Assembly: GCA_028277985.1 (NCBI GenBank)
Contig: JANQFG010000208.1
Span: 62,001-126,000, forward strand
Direction: 5' to 3'
Length of the DNA stretch: 64,000 nucleotides
Source: a bacterium
GTDB lineage: Bacteria > Desulfobacterota > DSWW01
The notes beneath the pieces were generated by a model, which made no database searches, was not told where the DNA came from, and worked only from the letters and a program-made list of their open reading frames with translations. This document shows, piece after piece, positions 49,222-57,500 of this stretch. Position numbers and translations under genes: made by a program. The first letter of the stretch is position 1. Every line of letters starts with the position of its first letter.

Positions 49222-50041
49222 ACACCCTTGGCTCGGCGTCTTCGCCAAATCCTTCGTCCAGATCCGGGAGGCGCTGGTCGGATTCCTGCCCAATCTCACC
49301 GGCGCGATCCTGATTTTTTTGCTGGGTCTTCTGGTCGCTTTCGCGGCACGGACCTTGGCCGGACGTCTTCTCAAGAAAGCGGACCGTCTCATTCCTAACC
49401 GACGGATTCGTGAACGGATCCAACCGGAGAGAATGGAGAGGTCCGCCGAGGTGATCAGTAAGGTGCTCTATTGGATCATCCTCTTCTTCTTTCTCACCGC
49501 AGCCACGGAAGTGCTCGGCCTGCCCGTGGTGACGACTTGGCTGAGCGGCGTAGCGATCTATCTGCCCAAGGCCCTGGTCGCCATTCTCATCGGAGCGGCT
49601 GGGGTAATCGGAGGTTTGATCGTACGGGACATTGTAGCCGCTGCCGCCGAGTCTGCAGGGATTCTGTACGGTCGTACCCTGGGCAACCTAGCTTACTACG
49701 CAATCCTCCTTGTCACTCTCTTTGTCGGTATTCAGCAGGTCGGAATAGACATCCAGTTCCTCACCATCCTCGTTACGATCCTTCTGTCCGGCCTCTTCCT
49801 CGGGTTCGCCCTCGCCTTCGGCATCGGCGCCCGAACTGCGGTCAGCAACATACTCGCTTCACACTACCTGAAGAGGGTGTACAAGGAAGGTCATACGGTG
49901 AGAATCGACGGAATGGAAGGAAAGATCGAACGGATAACGTCCGTTTCCGTGATTCTGGAAACCGTCGATGGGCGTGCCTGCATCCCTGCCAAGCAATTCG
50001 ACGAAAAGATATCCCTTTTGATAGAAGGGGGAACTTCATAA
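49214..50041 (+). CDS. MscS-like protein with conserved TM-helix repeats
   Basis: 275 residues. Two TM-helix repeats (NLTGAILIFLLGLLVAFAAR, YLPKALVAILIGAAGVIGGL) and two further helices lead to a shortened MscS beta domain (VRIDGMEGKIERITSVSVIL). The middle pore segment has G.A(V)(S)N as in MscS-like channels of this subtype. It is shorter than MscS 1 and 2. It overlaps its neighbours on both sides by 8 and 1 bases, so translation is coupled. Confidence 0.82.
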   Translation: MNEHPWLGVFAKSFVQIREALVGFLPNLTGAILIFLLGLLVAFAARTLAGRLLKKADRLIPNRRIRERIQPERMERSAEVISKVLYWIILFFFLTAATEVLGLPVVTTWLSGVAIYLPKALVAILIGAAGVIGGLIVRDIVAAAAESAGILYGRTLGNLAYYAILLVTLFVGIQQVGIDIQFLTILVTILLSGLFLGFALAFGIGARTAVSNILASHYLKRVYKEGHTVRIDGMEGKIERITSVSVILETVDGRACIPAKQFDEKISLLIEGGTS

Positions 50042-50880
50042 TGGACAGTGATCTGCTCATATCCTCACGATTCATCGACGCACACCCTGTTGACGCGGCC
50101 CGCATTCTAGAGCGGCTGCCGGTCGAGGAGACGGCCCCGTTCCTGCAACAGGTTTCGCTTCCCCTTGCCGCCTCGGTGATAGCCCCGATGACCGCGATGA
50201 CCTCGGCGGGATGCCTGACAGCCATGGATCCCGCGTATGCCGGATCGATTGTCGCCAGGCTTCCTTTGGACATCGCGGCTCTATTTGTTAGGAGGTGCGC
50301 TGAAACGACACGGGAGTCCATTCTTGCGGCCATGCCTTCCGACGCTGCCAGCCCGCTACGTTCTTTGCTCGACTTCCCCGAGGGGACATCCGGATCCCTC
50401 ATGGATCCACGGGTCTTCACGCTCTTCGAAGACGACCTCGCCAGGGAAGCCGTCAAGCAGATACGGAAGCGTCCGGAACACTTGATCTACTATGTCTACG
50501 TCTTGAACAGAGAGCAGGCTTTCAGGGGGTACACGACCCTGAGGGAACTGATGCTCGCAACTCCCGCTTCCTCGATTTCGTACGTCATGCGCACGGACAT
50601 GGGGCATCTCTCCCCCAGGCTCCAGCGTATCGCAATCCTGCGACATCCGGATTGGCAGCGTTTTCACGCCCTTCCGGTTGTGAGCGACAAGGGCCTCTTT
50701 CTCGGTGCACTGGGATACCAGACGCTTCGCCGACTCGAGCATGAAGAGGCCCAAGGCCGTCGCACCGAGTCCGCCCAGGAAGCGGGAGCGGCGCTGGCGG
50801 ACCTGTATCGAATCGGCCTGGCCGGACTGCTGCGATGGGTTGCGTCGGCCGCCAACGCTCCTTCGGAGGAGAGGGAATAG
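50041..50880 (+). CDS. Soluble MgtE N-domain plus CBS protein
   Basis: 279 residues. Helical MgtE_N superhelix (about 10-125: DAARILERLPVEETAPFLQQ, AGSIVARLPLDIAALFVRRC) is followed by a CBS pair (130-245: SGSLMDPRVFTLFEDDLARE, RFHALPVVSDKGLFLGALGY). There is no membrane domain. In MgtE these cytosolic parts sense Mg2+ and gate the channel. The next gene is a complete MgtE, so this protein may add a regulatory subunit or be a partial duplicate of it. Confidence 0.8.
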   Translation: MDSDLLISSRFIDAHPVDAARILERLPVEETAPFLQQVSLPLAASVIAPMTAMTSAGCLTAMDPAYAGSIVARLPLDIAALFVRRCAETTRESILAAMPSDAASPLRSLLDFPEGTSGSLMDPRVFTLFEDDLAREAVKQIRKRPEHLIYYVYVLNREQAFRGYTTLRELMLATPASSISYVMRTDMGHLSPRLQRIAILRHPDWQRFHALPVVSDKGLFLGALGYQTLRRLEHEEAQGRRTESAQEAGAALADLYRIGLAGLLRWVASAANAPSEERE

Positions 50881-50885
50881 ACCCC

Positions 50886-52211
50886 ATGGCCAAGACAAAG
50901 AAGAAATCTACAGGCGCCGCCAAGGCTCTCGCAAAGGGTTTCCTCGAGCAGTATCCCCGGGAGGCGGCTCGAGTCATCGATTCTCTGCCGATCGGAGACG
51001 CCCTCCGCCATCTGGAGGAGGAACCGAGCCCGGCCGCAGCCCAGGTCCTCCTGTGCATGAGTCCCGATTTTGCTGCGGAACTCATTGAACAGACGGAGGA
51101 GGAACTCTTCCGTGGGCTCTTTGCGGCCATCGATCCTGCACGGGGGGCGCCCCTGCTGGCCCGCATGGACGAGAGCGCCATCGAGAAGAAACTGGCTCTA
51201 TTGCCCGAGAGCGTTGCGAACGAGTACCGGGAGTTGCTGGGATTCCCAAGGGGGACAGCCGGATATCTAATGGACCCGCGCGTCACTGCTTTTCAACCAG
51301 GCGATACGGTCGAATCCGCCCTCAAGAGGCTTCGTCTATTGCGAGACCGCCGTATTCTTGACGTCTGTCTGGTCGACGATGAGGGAGTCCTCTTGGCGAC
51401 TCTGCCTCTTCAGGAAGTAGCCATCTCCGAACCGAAGACCCGGCTGGGAGAACTCGCCCAAGGCCAGCCCGCCAGCGTTCACGTCATGTCTCCGCGGGAA
51501 GAAGTGGTTCAACTACTGGAAGAACGGAGGCTCGCAAGCCTGCCGGTTGTAGACCTCGACGGAAGACTGATGGGAATCATCCGGTACGACACGCTGGTCC
51601 GTGCTGCGAAACAGGAGGCCACAGAGGATCTGCAGGCCATGTTCGGCGCCGGAAGGGACGAGCGGGCCTTGTCCAAGGCAACTTTTGCCATTCGCAAGCG
51701 ACTTCCATGGCTGGAGATCAACCTGGCAACGGCTTTTCTCGCAGCGGCTGTGGTCGGTCTCTTCGAAGACACGATTGCCCGGATCACAGCCCTTGCGGTC
51801 TTCCTGCCCGTCGTGGCCGGCCAGTCCGGCAATACAGGGTCCCAGGCGCTTGCCGTTACGATGAGGGGATTGGCCCTCCGGGAGATCCGGACACGGCACT
51901 GGCTTCGCATTGCGAGGAAGGAGGTGACCGTGGGGTTCGTGAACGGGTGTGCAGTGGCTCTGACAACTTCTGCTGCTGCTTATCTCTGGATGCGTTCTTT
52001 CGGCCTCGCCGTTGTCATCGGCGTCGCAATGGTCCTCTCCATGGTCATTGCGGGTCTGGCCGGAGCGGTCATCCCGGTGATCCTCAAGGCCGTCGGCCAG
52101 GATCCTGCCCAGTCATCTTCCATCATTCTGACCACCGTCACCGACGTGGTCGGTTTCATGAGCTTTCTCGGCCTGGCCACCATGCTCTCGAGCATGTTTG
52201 CCATGGGCTAG
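50886..52211 (+). CDS. mgtE: MgtE-family magnesium transporter
   Basis: 441 residues from ATG 50886. MgtE_N (about 15-125), a CBS pair (125-255: AGYLMDPRVTAFQPGDTVES, LASLPVVDLDGRLMGIIRYD) and a five-helix membrane domain (275-441). The selectivity region PVVAGQSGNTGSQALAVTMR with G-N-x-G is the Mg2+ filter of MgtE. The C-terminal SSSIILTTVTDVVGFMSFLG is the conserved last helix. It lets Mg2+ in when cytosolic Mg2+ is low. It ends the ion-transport operon. Confidence 0.93.
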   Translation: MAKTKKKSTGAAKALAKGFLEQYPREAARVIDSLPIGDALRHLEEEPSPAAAQVLLCMSPDFAAELIEQTEEELFRGLFAAIDPARGAPLLARMDESAIEKKLALLPESVANEYRELLGFPRGTAGYLMDPRVTAFQPGDTVESALKRLRLLRDRRILDVCLVDDEGVLLATLPLQEVAISEPKTRLGELAQGQPASVHVMSPREEVVQLLEERRLASLPVVDLDGRLMGIIRYDTLVRAAKQEATEDLQAMFGAGRDERALSKATFAIRKRLPWLEINLATAFLAAAVVGLFEDTIARITALAVFLPVVAGQSGNTGSQALAVTMRGLALREIRTRHWLRIARKEVTVGFVNGCAVALTTSAAAYLWMRSFGLAVVIGVAMVLSMVIAGLAGAVIPVILKAVGQDPAQSSSIILTTVTDVVGFMSFLGLATMLSSMFAMG

Positions 52212-52279
52212 AGTACCGGAAGCATCGCAACCATACATGCGGCTGATCAAACTCAGGGCAAAGAGAACGGAGATCTACC

Positions 52280-53332
52280 ATGAACGACCTCTACCGCCTC
52301 ATCGGCAACATCGGGTCACCCTATTCCATGAAGATGCGGGCCCTTATGCGTTACCGCCGCATCCCGTTCGTCTGGGTGAACCGGGACCGGAAGGTGAGCG
52401 AAGAGATCGCCCACGTAAAACCCCCTGTGATCCCGGTCCTCCAGTATCCGGAAGACGGCTCCTATCACGTGGACTCGACTCCCATGGCCTACGCCCTGGA
52501 GACGCGCCACCCGGATCACCGCTCGATCATCCCTGAGGATCCCGGGCTCGCCTTTCTCTCCCACCTGATCGAAGACATGGCCGACGAATGGGTCACGAAG
52601 ATGATGTTCGTCTACCGATGGTGGCGCGAGGCGGACCAGCGGTACTGCAGCGCCTGGCTGACCCATATGATGGCCATGCCGGCCCCAAGGACGGACGTCC
52701 AGTCCATGGCACAATGGTTCACTGACCGCCAGGTAGGCCGCATGCCCCTTGTAGGATGCACGGAAACGACCCGACCCATCATCGAGAAGAGTTTCCTTCA
52801 AGTACTGCAAATTCTCGAAGAGCGCCTCGAGACTTCGGTCTACCTCTTCGGCTCCCGGCCCGCCCTGGCCGATTTCGGACTGTTCGGCCAGCTCTACCAA
52901 CTCTGCTACGATCCTACCCCCCAGGGCATCATGCGCGAGAAGGCTCCCGCGGTATGCGCCTGGATCAGCCGATTGGACGATGCCTCCGGCGAGGAGGAGG
53001 GAGAATGGGTCAACCCGGACGCGCCACTCCCCTCGGGCGTGATCGACTTCCTACAGATGGCCGGTGACATCTACTTCCCGTTCCTGCTGACAAATGCCGG
53101 CGCCTTTGAGAAAGGACAGGACACTTTCTCCCTGAGCCTTCTGGGTGAGCCGTACGAGCAAGGCACCTTCAAATATCAGGTGAAGTGCCTGAACTGGCTT
53201 CGCGAAGAATATGCCGGGTTGGAGGGCCAGGCCAAAGACCGAATCGATCCGGTTCTCAAGGAGACCGGCTGCCTCGAGCCGCTTCAGGGCCAATGTCGCC
53301 ACCTTGGCAGGATGTCGCAAAACGCCTTTTAG
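52280..53332 (+). CDS. Long glutathione S-transferase-like protein (paralog 3)
   Basis: 350 residues, same plan as the proteins at 298-1485 and 9294-10415. N-terminal thioredoxin fold (LYRLIGNIGSPYSMKMRALM, VIPVLQYPEDGSYHVDSTPM), the linker DEWVTKMMFVYRWWREAD, helical C-domain (SVYLFGSRPALADFGLFGQL, CYDPTPQGIMREKAPAVCAW) and an extension. The turn GSPYSM gives Ser or Tyr as a possible thiol-stabilising residue. The last residues (RMSQNAF) run into a REP-like repeat just before TAG, so the C-terminus may have been altered by repeat insertion. Confidence 0.82.
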   Translation: MNDLYRLIGNIGSPYSMKMRALMRYRRIPFVWVNRDRKVSEEIAHVKPPVIPVLQYPEDGSYHVDSTPMAYALETRHPDHRSIIPEDPGLAFLSHLIEDMADEWVTKMMFVYRWWREADQRYCSAWLTHMMAMPAPRTDVQSMAQWFTDRQVGRMPLVGCTETTRPIIEKSFLQVLQILEERLETSVYLFGSRPALADFGLFGQLYQLCYDPTPQGIMREKAPAVCAWISRLDDASGEEEGEWVNPDAPLPSGVIDFLQMAGDIYFPFLLTNAGAFEKGQDTFSLSLLGEPYEQGTFKYQVKCLNWLREEYAGLEGQAKDRIDPVLKETGCLEPLQGQCRHLGRMSQNAF

Positions 53333-53412
53333 CCGTCATCCCCGCGAAAGCGGGGATCCCTAAGCACCTGTAGCCAATGGATTCCTGCTCCCCGCCTTCG
53401 CGGGGACAAGCT
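53328..53412. repeat. REP-like repeat after GST-like gene 3
   Basis: CCCCGCGAAAGCGGGGATCC (53340-53359) is an almost perfect palindrome; CCCGCCTTCGCGGGGAC (about 53392-53408) is a second related arm. The family is shared with 18240-18432. It begins within the last codons of the upstream gene. Confidence 0.7.
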
Positions 53413-53454
53413 TCGCAGGCATTATGGAAGAAGGGCGTCCCAGGTGGAGGTCTC

Positions 53455-53505
53455 ATATGAAAAAGGGGTCAGCCCCCTTTTCTTGCGCAGACCCCTTTTC
53501 TCGCG
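53455..53505. repeat. GGGGTCAG/CCCCTTTT repeat
   Basis: AAAAAGGGGTCAG (about 53459) is followed by two CCCCTTTTCT(T/C)GCG copies (about 53474 and 53493), giving nested inverted repeats AAAAGGGG/CCCCTTTT. Related in sequence to the GGGGTCAGG element at 198-283. It lies next to the end of a minus-strand flavoprotein gene and may end its transcription. Confidence 0.55.
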
Positions 53506-53519
53506 TCCCCGTTTCCTTG

Positions 53520-54152
53520 TCAGATGTTCTTCAGTTTCTCTGCCGCCGCGTCGATCGCGGCTGCCGTTGCCGCGTCATCCTCCCACTGGGTGAACATCTC
53601 CTTTGTGATCGTCAATTCCTTTGCCGCGTCGCCGAGCATCTTGTACAGCCCGCCGATCTCGCATTCCTTGTGACGACCACACTTGAAACAGGGTGGAACC
53701 TTGGACTGGAACCTGACCGTGTCAACAAGGTTCACCTCAAAGGCACCCAACACCTTCTGAAGTTGTTCGACCGCAGAGTCGAGCATCATAGCGCCCCCGA
53801 CCACGGCCACGAAGGGCTTTCCCGCGATCGGTATGTCCACATGACGATAACCAAAGAAGCGCTCGACAAAAGACCATGCCATGGACGTCATCGTATCGAA
53901 GTAGACCGGCGTGCCGATGACCACGGCGTCCGCTTCCTTTACCTTCTCATAGTACGGCTGAGCATCATCTTCGAGCTTGCAGACCTGCGGTCTCGCACAC
54001 AACTGAACACAACCCTTGCACCCCGAATAGCTCAGATCGGCGAGCTTGACGAATTCGGCCTCGTGGCCGCTCTTCTCCAGGATCGCCTTCACCATTCTGT
54101 CGACGTTCCCCTCGCGCCCCACACTGCCGGCGCTGAATCCGATCACCTTCAT
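53520..54152 (-). CDS. NADPH-dependent FMN reductase-like iron-sulfur flavoprotein 1
   Basis: 210 residues from ATG 54152. Flavodoxin-like fold: KVIGFSAGSVGREGNVDRMV (phosphate loop for FMN, GSxxxxGN), and VVIGTPVYFDTMTSMAWSFV binding the isoalloxazine ring. A cysteine cluster (YSGCKGCVQLCARPQVC, about 48-64) matches the compact [4Fe-4S] motif of iron-sulfur flavoproteins. Members transfer electrons or reduce oxygen and quinones in anaerobes. It lies 40 bases after a homologous gene in the same direction. Confidence 0.88.
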   Translation of the reverse strand: MKVIGFSAGSVGREGNVDRMVKAILEKSGHEAEFVKLADLSYSGCKGCVQLCARPQVCKLEDDAQPYYEKVKEADAVVIGTPVYFDTMTSMAWSFVERFFGYRHVDIPIAGKPFVAVVGGAMMLDSAVEQLQKVLGAFEVNLVDTVRFQSKVPPCFKCGRHKECEIGGLYKMLGDAAKELTITKEMFTQWEDDAATAAAIDAAAEKLKNI

Positions 54153-54192
54153 GGCGTCCTCCTCCCTTAACTCCACAGCCTGTCCGTAAGAA

Positions 54193-54768
54193 TCATCCGT
54201 GCAACTTCTTGAGCAGCCAGGCCATGTTCTGCCCGAGGGTCTGCATGGTCTTGACACCTTCTTCATCCTGATTGACGTCTCCCGGCATCATGCCGACGGC
54301 CAGGTTCCAGTAGGTGGACCCGGGAACGATCATCTGGTGGTACTGAAACAGGTGGTTCATCGTGTCCAGAGTGTGCACGCTGCCCGCACGACGGACAGCC
54401 GCCACCGCGGCACCCACCTTCCTCGAGTACATGTAGCCGTTCATGCCGCCCACCATACCGGCCCGGTCGATCAGGGCCTTCATCTCGGCGGTGACATCGG
54501 TGAAATAGACGGGTGAACCCAGGATGATTCCGTCAGCGTCGAGCATTTTCTCGATGCACTCGTTCAGCATGTCGTTGTCCACTGCGCATCGCTTGTTCTG
54601 GTTCTCGAGGCACTTGAAACAGGCAATGCAGCCCCGGATCTTCTTGCCGCCCACCTGGACAACCTCGGTCTCGATCCCTTCCTTGGTCAACTCACCGAGC
54701 ACGAGGTTGATCAGGATGCTGGTGTTCCCTTCCTTGCGCGGACTGCCGTTGAATGCGACTACCTTCAT
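54193..54768 (-). CDS. NADPH-dependent FMN reductase-like iron-sulfur flavoprotein 2
   Basis: 191 residues. KVVAFNGSPRKEGNTSILIN is the FMN phosphate loop; GCIACFKCLENQNKRC (about 46-60, C-x2-C-x2-C-x5-C) is the compact Fe-S motif of Isf proteins; IILGSPVYFTDVTAEMKALI lines the flavin. It is the upstream member of the flavoprotein pair. It could serve as electron partner of the Fe-S reductases in the window (inference). Confidence 0.9.
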   Translation of the reverse strand: MKVVAFNGSPRKEGNTSILINLVLGELTKEGIETEVVQVGGKKIRGCIACFKCLENQNKRCAVDNDMLNECIEKMLDADGIILGSPVYFTDVTAEMKALIDRAGMVGGMNGYMYSRKVGAAVAAVRRAGSVHTLDTMNHLFQYHQMIVPGSTYWNLAVGMMPGDVNQDEEGVKTMQTLGQNMAWLLKKLHG

Positions 54769-54801
54769 GGAATGTTCCTCCCTTGGTTGGTTTCCGTTCG
54801 A

Positions 54802-55758
54802 CTAGGATACCGTTTTCAAGAAATCCAGGAGGGCGTTGTTGACCTCTTTCGGACTCTCCATGGGCACCCAGTGCCCCGGACCTTCCACGATCAGCTTGCC
54901 CCGCATATCCAACACAAACTTGTCCATCTCATCGACCCAACCACCCCCTCCGAACATCAGCACCGGATCCTTGCTGCCCGCAATGAAGTAGGAGGGCTGT
55001 TCGATCTTCGCATCCTCGAGCTGGGGAGTGATCTCCACATTCCGGTCGATGTTCCGATACCAGTTCACAGGCCCCCGGAACCCGCTCTTCTCATACTGGG
55101 CCACATAGTAGTCCAGGTCTTCCTCGGTGAGCCAGGCAGGCAGCGTATCAGGATTGACCATACCGTCCAGGAACTTGGCTGTCGACGGCTTGAGCGCCGC
55201 AAGCAACCCTTCGGGCGCGTCGCCCGAAATCGAGAAATAGACGGTTCGGAGCGATTTCCGAATGTCTGCTTCCAGCTCGGTTTCCGCCACGCCAGGGGTC
55301 TGGAAATAGACCATGTACCAGAAGTTGTCCCCAAAGGTCTCCTGACGTGTGAAGACGCCTGCCGGCCAACGCGTATACGGCACACTCAGCCCAACCACCG
55401 ACTTGGCGCGCTCCGGGTAGAGGAGGGCCGTGTGCCAAGCAACAGGGGCGCCCCAATCGTGGCCCACCACGTGGAAGGTCTCGTGCCCAAGCGCTTCGGC
55501 GATGCCCGCCACGTCCCCGGTCAGATTCAGGATGTCGTAAGCCTCGATCTCATCCGGCCGATCGCTGCCACCGTAGCCGCGCTGATCCGGCACGGCCACC
55601 CGGAATCCGGCCTCCACGAGCGGGTCGATCTGGTGACGCCACAGATACCAGCACTGAGGGAACCCGTGCAGCAGCACTACGAGGGGCCCTTTGCCCTCCA
55701 CCACGGTCCGCAGTCGGGTCCCGTTCGTCTCGATCATCTGAAAGTTCCGATTCTTCAT
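54802..55758 (-). CDS. Alpha/beta-hydrolase, epoxide-hydrolase-like
   Basis: 318 residues from ATG 55758 (GGGGGTG upstream). Motifs: oxyanion LLHGFPQCWYLWRHQI (about 32), VPDQRGYGGSDRP (about 58), the nucleophile elbow VVGHDWGAPVAWHTAL with Asp (about 102), the cap domain with YFQTPGVAE, and the C-terminal His in VEGPGHWVPMESPKEV. Asp as nucleophile and the cap fit soluble epoxide hydrolases or haloalkane dehalogenases; GHDWGAP favours epoxide hydrolase. It opens an epoxide (or C-halogen) bond in the cytoplasm. Confidence 0.85.
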   Translation of the reverse strand: MKNRNFQMIETNGTRLRTVVEGKGPLVVLLHGFPQCWYLWRHQIDPLVEAGFRVAVPDQRGYGGSDRPDEIEAYDILNLTGDVAGIAEALGHETFHVVGHDWGAPVAWHTALLYPERAKSVVGLSVPYTRWPAGVFTRQETFGDNFWYMVYFQTPGVAETELEADIRKSLRTVYFSISGDAPEGLLAALKPSTAKFLDGMVNPDTLPAWLTEEDLDYYVAQYEKSGFRGPVNWYRNIDRNVEITPQLEDAKIEQPSYFIAGSKDPVLMFGGGGWVDEMDKFVLDMRGKLIVEGPGHWVPMESPKEVNNALLDFLKTVS

Positions 55759-55941
55759 GACGCACCCCCCTTGGCAATCCTCAGGTAGAGAACATTCGGG
55801 TCCATGTCTCGCCTCCTTCCTATCCGACGTCAAAGAAAGATTTCCGGCTCTTCAGGATGCAATGCAGGCCCCCGGCCCCGGAAAGGGATCGTCGCCGGGC
55901 CGGAGAGGGTACGGCAGGATGATGTGGTAGAGATCGGGAGG

Positions 55942-55978
55942 GTCGCAGGGGAAGGCATTCCCCTACCCTGCGACCCGG
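55942..55978. repeat. 11-bp perfect inverted repeat
   Basis: GGGTCGCAGGG (55942-55952) and CCCTGCGACCC (55968-55978) flank 15 bases. It lies between the end of the thiolase gene and the start of the epoxide hydrolase gene on the minus strand and could end the thiolase transcript. I see no gene in 55759-56038. Confidence 0.5.
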
Positions 55979-56038
55979 ATCATCTTGTTTGCTGTTACCG
56001 GCCCGGGGTTTGGATGCCGGACCGGGGACGAATGATTC

Positions 56039-57220
56039 CTACTTGCTGACGTTCTGCCAGAGGGTGGCGTTCGCGTTGCCGAACCCGCCGCACAGCATAC
56101 CCACGGCGTATTTGGCGTCCTTCCGATCAGTCTTCATGATGTTGTTCAGGGTCACGAGAATCCTCACGCCCGATTCGCCGAGGGGATGTCCCAGGGCCAG
56201 GGCGCCTCCCCAGATGTTGACGTTGTCGAAAGGCGCGTTTTCCGCGATCCCGAGTTCCCGAAGGCACGCGAGGCTCTGGCTGCCGAAGGCCTCGTTCAGC
56301 TCCCAGACATCGATGTCTTTTACGCTGAGCCCGTTTCGGTCGAGCAGCTTCTTGGCCGCCGGCACCGGACCGATACCCATCAGCGTGGGGTCGCACCCGA
56401 CCATGACACCGCTCACGTACTTCATGTGATAGGAGAGGCCCAACTCGTCCGCCTTCTCCCGGTTCATGAGCAGCAACGCGGCGGCGCCTGCCGTAAGCGG
56501 GGACGACGTGGCTGCGGTCACCGACCCGTTCTCAGGGTCGAAGGCCGGATCCATGGAGGCCATCTTTTCCATGGAAATGGTTTCCCTCACCCACTGGTCT
56601 CTGTCCACCACGAACTTGGTGCCGTCTTCCTTTTCGCCCTCGAGGGGAACGATCTCGTCCTTGAATTTGCCCGCCTGAGTCGCCTCGAATGCCTTCTTGT
56701 GGCTCCAGAAAGCCATATTCTCCTGGTCGACTCGAGCAACCTTGTACTCCTTTGCCACCTTCTCAGCGGTCGCGCCCATGGGCAGCTCGGCAGGATTGTA
56801 GCGCTCCGCCAGTTTGGCCGGGAACTCCATGGCAAAGGCCATGGGTACCTTCTGCATGTCTTCCACACCAGAGGCGATGTAGATGTCGCCTTCCCCGGCC
56901 ATGATCGCCCGGGCCGCATGCTCGGTAGCTGCCATGCCGGACGGGCACTGCTGGCCGATCCCGTTCGTTCCCACGGACTCCGGAAATCCGCCCGCAAGCC
57001 ATGCCATGCGCGCAATGTCGTTCTGCACGCCTGCCTGGTTTGCGGTTCCGCAGAACACGGCCTCCACGTCTTCCGGCTTGACCTTCGGATTCCGCTCGAA
57101 CAGGGCCTTGTAGACCGCGATCATCATGGTATCCACGGTCACGTTCTTGAACCACCCCTTCTCCGGGTGGGCCCGCACATTCGCAGTTCTCACGCCATCG
57201 ATCACTACACATTCTTTCAT
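56039..57220 (-). CDS. Thiolase (acetyl-CoA acetyltransferase family)
   Basis: 393 residues, full-length thiolase. Catalytic Cys in GIGQQCPSGMAATEHAARAI (about 90), NEAFGSQSLACLRELG (about 313; most thiolases have NEAFA), GGALALGHPLGESG with the His (about 345), and the second Cys in MLCGGFGNANA (about 377). It cleaves 3-ketoacyl-CoA or condenses two acyl-CoA units. The strong promoter upstream contains the window's palindrome, so it may be in the same regulon as the isomerase at 30.9 kb. Confidence 0.93.
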   Translation of the reverse strand: MKECVVIDGVRTANVRAHPEKGWFKNVTVDTMMIAVYKALFERNPKVKPEDVEAVFCGTANQAGVQNDIARMAWLAGGFPESVGTNGIGQQCPSGMAATEHAARAIMAGEGDIYIASGVEDMQKVPMAFAMEFPAKLAERYNPAELPMGATAEKVAKEYKVARVDQENMAFWSHKKAFEATQAGKFKDEIVPLEGEKEDGTKFVVDRDQWVRETISMEKMASMDPAFDPENGSVTAATSSPLTAGAAALLLMNREKADELGLSYHMKYVSGVMVGCDPTLMGIGPVPAAKKLLDRNGLSVKDIDVWELNEAFGSQSLACLRELGIAENAPFDNVNIWGGALALGHPLGESGVRILVTLNNIMKTDRKDAKYAVGMLCGGFGNANATLWQNVSK

Positions 57221-57325
57221 TGAACACCCTCCTCGTCTTGAGTTTCTATAAACTCGTTTGATGGAGTTTCCGACGCTCTGAAAGAGTCACACTCTTCCCA
57301 ACGTGGACCCAGGGACAAGGGATAT

Positions 57326-57355
57326 ATTGTAATGACCGCTTGCACGATCGTCAAA
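57326..57355 (-). promoter_or_regulatory. Thiolase promoter with embedded operator
   Basis: On the minus strand TTGACG (57354-57349), 17 bases, TACAAT (57331-57326) is a near-consensus promoter. TTGCACGATCGTCAAA (57340-57355) overlaps the -35 box and spacer and fits TTNNNCGATCGNNNAA. The rest of 57221-57500 shows no gene. Confidence 0.65.
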
Positions 57356-57500
57356 GTGCGGTTTCGGCTCCTCCCGGGTTTCAGGCTTCATAACGCTCGG
57401 ATCCGGCCGGATCCGGCTCTCACGCGCTTTGGCAGCGACCCCGACCTGCGATATACTCCGGACAGTCTGCTGAACGAACAGAGACGACAAGGAGACCACC

